Positions 58,346 to 64,000 of a stretch of DNA of 64,000 nt are shown here, in pieces. Below the pieces are notes generated by a model that saw nothing but the letters and a program-made list of their open reading frames with translations, did not search any database and was not told where the DNA came from. Origin of the DNA: a bacterium ADurb.Bin243 (lineage in GTDB: Bacteria; Muiribacteriota; UBA9980); the NCBI GenBank assembly GCA_002069765.1, contig MWBZ01000001.1:62001-126000 (forward strand), in the 5' to 3' direction. Positions within the stretch are counted from its first letter, which is position 1. Every line of letters starts with the position of its first letter. Both the position numbers and the translations under genes were made by a program.

Positions 58346-59464
58346 ATGGCGCTATTTGGTGGTCCTAAAGTTTCAGTCGGGCTCGACGTGGGAACCAACT
58401 GGATAAAAATCGTTTCAGCGGTCATGGGCGGCGGCGGCAGGCCGCAGGTAAATAAAGCCGTTTGCGTCAAAAATTTCCCTGACGCGCGCGAAGCCATAAA
58501 AAAAGCGTTCAGCGAAAACAATATAAAACCGACCGTCGTTGTCGCCTGTCTCGACAGCCAGGACGCCGAAATGATGGTACAGGAGTTCATAGTTAAAACG
58601 GCAAAAGAAGCCGAGCGCCTTGCCGAAGTAAAAATGCGCGAGTTCAATCTCAACGAATTTTCAATTAATTACTCCCTTCTCAGAGGCCCGATCCCCGGCG
58701 CCGACGGAAGCCCGATTTATCCGGTGCTCTATGTTTCGGCCGAAAAATCAAAGGTCGCCGAATTTCAATCGTTACTGCGCTCGGCAGGCATTAACATGGA
58801 CAGCCTCGTAATGGACGTAGACCAGCTGGCCGCGATAAACGCGCTGGAATTAGACCAGGCCGCGGTCGGAACTACCTGTCTTATAGAAGGCGGAGCCACT
58901 ACTACCAATATTTCCGTATTAAAAGACGGCACGCTCAGATATACAAACATAATAAGAGAGGACGGCGGCGTTATCTTCACAAACCGCGTCGCTCAGGAAT
59001 TAAATATTTCGCGCGAGCAGGCCGAAGAGCTCAAGATCAAAAACGGCATCGACGTTGGCAGTTCAGGACGCTCCACGAACGCGTCTTCAAACTTCGGCAC
59101 GTCCCTCGAACTCGACGATATAAGCCAGACCGGCGGAAGTTCCGCGTCCAACGATGAAAACTTCAAATACTTAAACGCTTTCAAAGCCGAAATCGAGCGT
59201 TATCTGGACAAAATAATACACATCATAAAAGATTATCAGGATAAAAACTCCGATCCGGTAAAAGAAATAGTTCTTACCGGCGGGCTGGCGTGCGTAAAAA
59301 ACATCTGCGGATTCGCAAAAAATTACTTCAGCGCCAATAATTTAAAAGTAAATTCCGTTTCGCTTGCGGATTCTCCGTTTTTAAGCTCCATCAACTGCCC
59401 CGAAGAAGAACGCCAGGCATACACGGTGGCGCTGGGCCTCGCTCTGCGCGGCTTTGCCGAATAA
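58346..59464 (+). CDS. pilM: PilM-like actin-fold ATPase
   Basis: 372 residues. N-terminal VSVGLDVGTNWIKIV is the ASKHA phosphate loop with the PilM-type opening, followed by VACLDSQDAEMMVQEF and later CLIEGGATTTNISV and VLTGGLACVKNI. PilM is the cytoplasmic ATPase that docks PilN in type IV pili and type II-like systems. pilN, pilO, pilP and pilQ are not adjacent, so it is an orphan here. A disordered Ser-rich insertion lies at about 235-270. Ribosome site GCGGGAGG. Confidence 0.88.
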   Translation: MALFGGPKVSVGLDVGTNWIKIVSAVMGGGGRPQVNKAVCVKNFPDAREAIKKAFSENNIKPTVVVACLDSQDAEMMVQEFIVKTAKEAERLAEVKMREFNLNEFSINYSLLRGPIPGADGSPIYPVLYVSAEKSKVAEFQSLLRSAGINMDSLVMDVDQLAAINALELDQAAVGTTCLIEGGATTTNISVLKDGTLRYTNIIREDGGVIFTNRVAQELNISREQAEELKIKNGIDVGSSGRSTNASSNFGTSLELDDISQTGGSSASNDENFKYLNAFKAEIERYLDKIIHIIKDYQDKNSDPVKEIVLTGGLACVKNICGFAKNYFSANNLKVNSVSLADSPFLSSINCPEEERQAYTVALGLALRGFAE

Positions 59465-59565
59465 AACGGCCGCGACTGCAAAGCGATTAAAGCCTAAACC
59501 GCCGGTTAGCGGACCTTTTTACTTAAGAATGGCTCGGTTTTATCGGTCATTTATTCGCCAATCTA

Positions 59566-59594
59566 TTGACAGCTTCACTAAAAATTAATATAAT
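59566..59594 (+). promoter_or_regulatory. Perfect-consensus sigma-70 promoter
   Basis: TTGACA (59566-59571), exactly 17 bp, TATAAT (59589-59594). The expected start of transcription (about 59600) is at the left arm of the hairpin at 59591-59638. Confidence 0.85.
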
Positions 59595-59638
59595 TAAAAT
59601 GAGGGCGTTAACAATTTTCCTCGCCCTCATTTTAATTA
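59591..59638 (+). other. 17-bp perfect stem-loop at the 5' end of a leader RNA
   Basis: TAATTAAAATGAGGGCG (59591-59607) pairs fully with 59622-59638 around a 14-base loop. Because the promoter's start point lies in the left arm, the stable GAGGGCG part would form the 5' end of the transcript. It could also act as the terminator of pilM. Together with 59691-59741 it fills the 304-bp gene-free stretch 59465-59768. Confidence 0.6.
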
Positions 59639-59690
59639 ATTCAAGATATAAATTTTTCATGCTTATATTTTTTTACCCGGCTAACTATTA

Positions 59691-59741
59691 AAAAAATGAG
59701 ACTTTTTTCATAATAGCTTTACTTCAAACGATCTCATTTTT
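59691..59741 (+). other. Second inverted repeat in the FecR leader
   Basis: AAAAATGAGA (59692-59701) pairs with TCTCATTTTT (59732-59741), loop 30 bases. It ends 10 bp before the ribosome site AAGGA. Possibly a leader regulatory fold or an attenuator. Confidence 0.5.
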
Positions 59742-59768
59742 AACTTATGAAAGGAACCGGTGGTCTTT

Positions 59769-60461
59769 ATGAAATTCTTAAAAATTTTATCTTTAACTAT
59801 CGCGGTAATATTCGCCGCATATTCATTAAACGCCTGCGGCGGCGGTTCGAGCGCCGATATTAAAGCGAAACTCACTTTTATTTCCGGCACGGTAGAATCC
59901 ATGGCGGCCGGCGCGTCAGAATGGAAAGCTATGGCGGTAAACAGCGAGCTTTCAATGTCCGACACCGTTAAAACAGGCGAAAAATCCAGCGCAAAAATCG
60001 ATTTTTCCGACGGCGTTAAAATTTTTATAGAAGAAAACACCAGCGTCAAATTAAAAGAAATCAAAAAACCTTCCGAAAAAAGCACTCTCGACATAGTAGT
60101 CGAAATAATAAAGGGCGCTATTTTCTTCGACGTGACCAAACGCGAAAACAGCAAATTCGAAATGGAAACTTCCACTGCGGTAGCAGGCGTTAAGGGCACT
60201 AAAGGCATAGTCAGCTTCAAAGACGACAAAACGCTCGTAATGGTTACCGAAGGCCGCGTAGAAGTCAGCATCAAAAAAGCACCGGTAGATAAAGTAATGC
60301 TCGAAGCGGACGATTCCATAGAGTTCGGCGATGTTTCCGCCCTGACGGAAAAGGCTAAAATAGACTATTCCAAAGTTAAGTTTTCGGGCTCGCCGCTTAT
60401 GAAAACGTTAACGCCAGACGATCTTATAAAAAAAGTCGATGTGATTAAAAGCAATAATTAA
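59769..60461 (+). CDS. FecR-domain lipoprotein
   Basis: ATG 59769, after AAGGAACCGG. 230 residues with a lipoprotein signal (lipobox NAC then Gly). A FecR domain fills about 60-190: TVKTGEKSSAKIDFSDGVKIFIEENTS, GAIFFDVTK and AGVKGTKG. In TonB systems FecR is an anti-sigma protein, but secreted FecR-domain proteins without a membrane-crossing regulator, as here, are common and probably bind other envelope parts. A long structured leader precedes it. Confidence 0.88.
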   Translation: MKFLKILSLTIAVIFAAYSLNACGGGSSADIKAKLTFISGTVESMAAGASEWKAMAVNSELSMSDTVKTGEKSSAKIDFSDGVKIFIEENTSVKLKEIKKPSEKSTLDIVVEIIKGAIFFDVTKRENSKFEMETSTAVAGVKGTKGIVSFKDDKTLVMVTEGRVEVSIKKAPVDKVMLEADDSIEFGDVSALTEKAKIDYSKVKFSGSPLMKTLTPDDLIKKVDVIKSNN

Positions 60462-60492
60462 CGGCTTGCTTTAAGCCTTAAAGCAATACATG

Positions 60493-60543
60493 AAATGGTC
60501 AACGCGCCGCACGCCATAAGGCACTTCGGCGCGTTGACCATTT
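60493..60543. terminator. 17-bp perfect inverted repeat after the FecR gene
   Basis: AAATGGTCAACGCGCCG (60493-60509) pairs with CGGCGCGTTGACCATTT (60527-60543) around a 17-base loop. Very stable; the right arm ends in ATTT only, so it may be a factor-independent terminator in either direction or a protein-binding site. Confidence 0.6.
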
Positions 60544-60621
60544 ATAATATAATATTCGCTTATTAAAATCATTTTTTTCTCGATAAATAATATGATTATT
60601 TTTCATTATAGTTTATAAATT

Positions 60622-61449
60622 ATGAATATATTAAAATTTTTCACTTACGGCAAAACAAGTACGTTTATTTATATCGCTTTGATTTGTTTTATATTTTTCG
60701 GCGCGGGCTGTATAAACAGCAAATCCGGCGAATCGGAATTTATCGCTAATCCAAATGTCAGATTCGATCCGCTTTTAAGCGTCAACGTCGTCAACAAGTA
60801 CGGCTCGAGTTCGGAAACAGAGCTATGCGAGATAGTATTTTCACGGACCCGCGATATGCAGAGCCCCTTCAAGCGTTTCAGGCTTTATAAAAACAACGTG
60901 TTCGAGCTGGGCGGGTTCGGCGCCGGCGACGAGTTTTATATAGGCGCATTCATCGATCTGGACTCGAATTTATCTCCGTCGTTCGGATACGAACCTGTAG
61001 GCGGCGCTTATGCCGAAGAAGCCATAAGCCTTTGCCAGCCGCCCGAAGTAAATTTCAACGACGGCAAAAAGGAATCGGCTTATAAAATTATCATAAAAAA
61101 AGATGAGGTAACAAAAGTAGAGCTTAAAATGCTTCGACCGATAACGGGGCGCGCGCCGTTTAACGGAGCGCTCGGCCTGACCACGCTTCCTGAATTTTCA
61201 TGGAAAGCTCCCGCCGGAATAAACGCCTTTAAGATAACCGTCTACGGCGGAGAAAAAGCGAACGCTTACTGGCAGGCGCTAACATATTCGGAAAAGATAA
61301 AATATTCTATTTTAAGCGGAAACAACGACTACGCGTTGATCCCGGCAGCTCTGCTTCCGGCCGATTCGCGCCATAAATGGTCGTTGATCGGCTACGACAG
61401 CCAAAACGATATGTGGGCCTATGCGCCGGGTTATTTATTTCTGCCATGA
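60622..61449 (+). CDS. Lipoprotein of unknown function
   Basis: 275 residues, lipoprotein signal with lipobox GAGC near residue 30. The first half looks strand-rich (FDPLLSVNVVNKY..., a possible immunoglobulin-like domain), the second half ends with FSWKAPAGINAFKITVYG, a pattern typical of fibronectin-like domains in surface lipoproteins. No ribosome site is strong. No family assigned. Probably surface exposed. Confidence 0.7.
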   Translation: MNILKFFTYGKTSTFIYIALICFIFFGAGCINSKSGESEFIANPNVRFDPLLSVNVVNKYGSSSETELCEIVFSRTRDMQSPFKRFRLYKNNVFELGGFGAGDEFYIGAFIDLDSNLSPSFGYEPVGGAYAEEAISLCQPPEVNFNDGKKESAYKIIIKKDEVTKVELKMLRPITGRAPFNGALGLTTLPEFSWKAPAGINAFKITVYGGEKANAYWQALTYSEKIKYSILSGNNDYALIPAALLPADSRHKWSLIGYDSQNDMWAYAPGYLFLP

Positions 61450-61514
61450 ACGCTTAAGGCGTCATAATTATTGATTTTATTTTTACAATCCTTTATTATT
61501 TCGGATAAATTTGG

Positions 61515-61520
61515 TATAAT
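61515..61520 (+). promoter_or_regulatory. Extended -10 element before the deacetylase gene
   Basis: TGGTATAAT with TATAAT at 61515-61520; no clear -35 box. About 160 bp of leader to the ATG at 61682. Confidence 0.5.
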
Positions 61521-61681
61521 ATAAAAAACGAAAATTAATTCGCTTCAAACGCATGCCTTAATCGTACGGCTGAAGGCGAGCAATTACAAAAAAATACGGA
61601 GCGGTTAAACTGCCTATAATTTATGGGATTTTTTTGACGATTTATATTATTAAAAAGTTACACACATGGAGAGTGCGCAAA

Positions 61682-63097
61682 ATGAAAACAGCAAAAATAT
61701 ATTCAATGATAAGCCTTTTAACGCTTGCATTGCTATCGGCCGCTTTTACGGGCCCGATTCCCGCCGAGGCAGGTCCGCAGGCCCCCAGGGCCGGTTTCGA
61801 ATACGATTATCAGAGCTGGGTTACCAACGCCGGCATGCATCTGGAAAAAGGCCAGCACGCGAACGCTCTTCTGTGTCTTTTCAAGGCCCGCCGCCTGAAG
61901 CCGGGCCGGGAAATAGACGAAATGATCGAAAAAACGAAAAACGAGCTCAACAAGCCGTCCGCGAACGCCGTGCTTCAGCCGATTCCGCTTTCGGACGAAA
62001 GGATAGTGGCTCCGGTTCGTAATTCAGCCTATTCGCGAAGCAAATCTAAAGGAAAACGAATACAGTTTTTTAAAAAAAATTACGGTTTTTTGATATTCCC
62101 GCCTGAAACAATGAATTTGCGCGACGGCGATTATTTCGATTATATTGGCGAAACCGCTTCCGGCGATGTTAAAGAAGAAAAGACGGACGCGGTTTCTTCG
62201 CAGGCGACGCTCATCCATGAACGAAAAGCGAAAAAAGAAGAAGATTTAGACGAAGAAGAAACCGGCGGCGAACAGTCCGCAACGGCTAAGGCTCCGGATG
62301 TAATAAAGGAATATTTCGTGGATATACAATCGGACGAAGAAGCCTCATTCGAAGGCCAGACGATTTTAAGGCGCGGCAAAAAGCACGGCAAAATGATCGC
62401 GCTCACATTCGATGACGGCCCCCACCCCACTTACACTCCGAAACTTCTCAAAATACTCAAGGCCAACGACGCAAAAGCAACGTTTTTCATGCTTGGCAGC
62501 AGGATCAACGAGTTTCCGAAAGTGGCGGCAAAGGTGCACGCCGACGGCCATGAAATAGCCAACCACAGCTATTCGCACCCATTTTTAACCAGGACCAAAC
62601 AGGAAAAAATCGACAAAGAGCTTTCGCGCACCGAAGAGGCTATCAAAAAAATAACGAAGTTCAGGGAAGTCTGGTTTTTCAGGCCGCCATACGGCGCTCT
62701 TCCTAAATATGTTATCAAAAAGGCCGAAGACGAAGGGTTCCATATAATAATGTGGTCGCTCGATTCAAAAGATTACCAGGGCCATTCGGTGGATTATATG
62801 CTCGACAAAATATTAAAACGGGTAAAAAGCGGCGACGTAATGCTGTTTCACGACATCCACTCGAACACGGTGAAGCTTATGGCGGAACTGATACCTATAT
62901 TGAAAAAAGCGGGGTTCAAGTTCGTAAGCCTCAACGAAATTTACGAGCTCAACTACGAAGAGCAGAAACCGGAAAAATCTCCGGCCGAAGATAAAACACA
63001 GGAGGTCAACCTTATAGCAGGCCAAAAATCCACGCAGGAAATAAATATCGGCCGCAAATCGAAAACCCCGGAAGAAAAAACTATATTAAAAAAATAA
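61682..63097 (+). CDS. Secreted polysaccharide deacetylase (NodB type)
   Basis: ATG 61682 is eight bases after GGAGAG; upstream in-frame codons lack a ribosome site. 471 residues: signal peptide (cut near AEAGP), a short helical repeat-like region (about 40-80), a charged linker, and the NodB domain at about 235-430. It shows TFDDGPHP, the metal motif NHSYSH, RPPYGAL and the final LFHDIHS. These enzymes remove acetyl groups from chitin, peptidoglycan or biofilm polysaccharide. The long N-terminal extension is unusual. Maf follows 22 bp later. Confidence 0.92.
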   Translation: MKTAKIYSMISLLTLALLSAAFTGPIPAEAGPQAPRAGFEYDYQSWVTNAGMHLEKGQHANALLCLFKARRLKPGREIDEMIEKTKNELNKPSANAVLQPIPLSDERIVAPVRNSAYSRSKSKGKRIQFFKKNYGFLIFPPETMNLRDGDYFDYIGETASGDVKEEKTDAVSSQATLIHERKAKKEEDLDEEETGGEQSATAKAPDVIKEYFVDIQSDEEASFEGQTILRRGKKHGKMIALTFDDGPHPTYTPKLLKILKANDAKATFFMLGSRINEFPKVAAKVHADGHEIANHSYSHPFLTRTKQEKIDKELSRTEEAIKKITKFREVWFFRPPYGALPKYVIKKAEDEGFHIIMWSLDSKDYQGHSVDYMLDKILKRVKSGDVMLFHDIHSNTVKLMAELIPILKKAGFKFVSLNEIYELNYEEQKPEKSPAEDKTQEVNLIAGQKSTQEINIGRKSKTPEEKTILKK

Positions 63098-63119
63098 AAT
63101 ATAGAAATGAGCGCAGAAA

Positions 63120-63758
63120 ATGAAAAATATCAAATCCATAACCGATGAAAAATCTAAAGTAAAGATATTACTCGCCTCCAAATCGCCAAGAAGGCAGGAA
63201 TTACTGAAAAACATCAATCTCGACTTCGAAGTAGCCGTTTCAAATTTCGACGAAAAAAGCATTTCTGCAAAAGACAGGCAGCCGGGCAATTACGCGGGCG
63301 AGCTGGCTTTGCGCAAGGCGGAAACCGTCGCGGACTCGATAAAAGCCGAGAAGGGCATGGAATATTTAGTAATAGGCGCCGATACGATAGTGGTTTTAAA
63401 CGGTGAAGTCCTCGGGCAGCCCGCCGGCGCCGACGACGCCCGACGCATGTTGAAACTGCTTTCAGGCACCGCGAATCAGGTTATAACGGGAGTCGCGGTC
63501 ATAAGCCTTAAGGACGGCCAGAAAACGATCCATAAAGCATTTGAAAGCACGCTCGTATATTTCAAGCAGCTCGCCGAAAGCGAAATAGAAAGATATATAG
63601 CCACCGGAGAGCCGCTCGACAAAGCGGGCGCATACGGCATCCAGGGGCTCGCCTCGCTTTTCGTGGAAGAAATAGAAGGCTGCTATTTCAACGTGGTGGG
63701 ACTTCCGATAATGCGGCTTTCCAAATTATTTAAGCTGCACGGGTATTCTTTAATTTAA
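63120..63758 (+). CDS. maf: Maf-family nucleoside-triphosphate pyrophosphatase
   Basis: 212 residues with the Maf signature ILLASKSPRRQELL, the catalytic Asp in IGADTIVVL, LSG..VITGVAV and GAYGIQGLASLFV..GCYFNVVGLP. Maf proteins hydrolyse dTTP/UTP or modified nucleotides and affect cell division when overproduced. A 20-residue N-terminal extension (MKNIKSITDEKSK) is present; ATG 63120 is preceded only by a weak site. Co-transcription with the deacetylase is likely. Confidence 0.93.
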   Translation: MKNIKSITDEKSKVKILLASKSPRRQELLKNINLDFEVAVSNFDEKSISAKDRQPGNYAGELALRKAETVADSIKAEKGMEYLVIGADTIVVLNGEVLGQPAGADDARRMLKLLSGTANQVITGVAVISLKDGQKTIHKAFESTLVYFKQLAESEIERYIATGEPLDKAGAYGIQGLASLFVEEIEGCYFNVVGLPIMRLSKLFKLHGYSLI

Positions 63759-63851
63759 ACGCGTTAAAAAAACTATAAAAATAAAAAAACTCTTGTAAAT
63801 TTTTCAAATTTGATATATCCTTGTTTTTAATAAAAGCCGGGGGTATTTTAA

Positions 63852-64000
63852 ATGTCGAAAAATAAAAGAGTTTTTTTTATTTATATGCCGTTATTAACCG
63901 CTGCCGCTGCAATTTTTGCATTATCCCTCACCTTGGCGCCGCTATGCATGGCGCAAAACGACCAGCCCGACGCCACGCCCGAAGCCGCACCGCCTAAAAT
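63852..64000 (+). CDS. N-terminal end of a secreted protein (3' end outside window)
   Basis: ATG 63852 is ten bases after GCCGGGGG. The visible 49 residues are a signal peptide (basic start, long hydrophobic core, cut near CMAQN) followed by a Pro/Ala/Asp-rich mature start. The frame is open to the end of the window. Identity cannot be judged. Confidence 0.7.
   Translation, partial: MSKNKRVFFIYMPLLTAAAAIFALSLTLAPLCMAQNDQPDATPEAAPPK

Overview
The window reads as a chromosomal stretch from a diderm (Gram-negative-type) bacterium that I cannot place firmly. Envelope genes point that way: a Skp/OmpH-like periplasmic protein, an RND pump with its adaptor, several lipoproteins and an UshA-type nucleotidase. 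Genes use strong purine-rich ribosome sites (GGAGG, GGCGGTG, GGTGAT), often with TTG starts. Nearly everything up to 43.1 kb is on the + strand in long, tightly packed runs. An uncultured deep-branching phylum is plausible, but that is a guess. I saw no rRNA, tRNA, CRISPR array, prophage or complete insertion sequence.

Layout. 1-1.4 kb: the end of an unknown gene, a terminator, a near-consensus sigma-54 promoter, two tandemly duplicated 43-residue zinc-ribbon genes and a 60-residue gene. 1.6-18 kb: a large chemosensory cluster. It starts with an RsbU/RsbW-like partner-switching module (receiver-phosphatase, STAS, receiver-ATPase, STAS). Then come CheW, CheR, two very different CheA kinases, an HPt/pseudo-receiver protein, CheC, CheD, STAS, CheY, CheB and CheX. 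17.2-20.1 kb: FmdE-like, DUF1786 and a YraQ-type permease. 20.2-25.2 kb: a probable N-acetylmuramate uptake operon (binding protein fused to permease, second permease, BadF-type sugar kinase, MurQ). 25.3-33.5 kb: an unusual group with a Ser/Thr kinase-FGE fusion, a coiled-coil protein, a radical-SAM activase-like protein, a zinc-ribbon FHA protein, a HycI-like peptidase and a TerB-DnaJ protein. 33.5-36.4 kb: a histidine kinase and a sigma-54 activator. 36.5-43.1 kb: a WG-repeat protein, a PfkB kinase with a probable ATT start, and an RND pump.

From 43.1 kb strands mix and genes are mostly single units: DUF3343-like and DsrE/YedF-like proteins, endonuclease I, an alpha/beta hydrolase with Cys in the nucleophile position, a GH3 lipoprotein, AsnRS, a beta-propeller protein, TPR proteins, GNAT, CysK, 5'-nucleotidase, a four-zinc-ribbon protein, PilM, a FecR lipoprotein, a polysaccharide deacetylase and Maf. 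A 206-215 bp MITE-like element with ISL3-type ends occurs twice (28.8 and 45.2 kb), once with a perfect 8-bp target duplication.

How it may work together (inference). CheA phosphoryl flow probably ends in a STAS/anti-sigma-type switch rather than a flagellar motor, because receivers sit on both the phosphatase and the kinase and no motility genes or receptors are present. The 25-33 kb group looks like a phospho-threonine signalling set with chaperone and redox parts. Those two clusters are the best candidates for undescribed biology.
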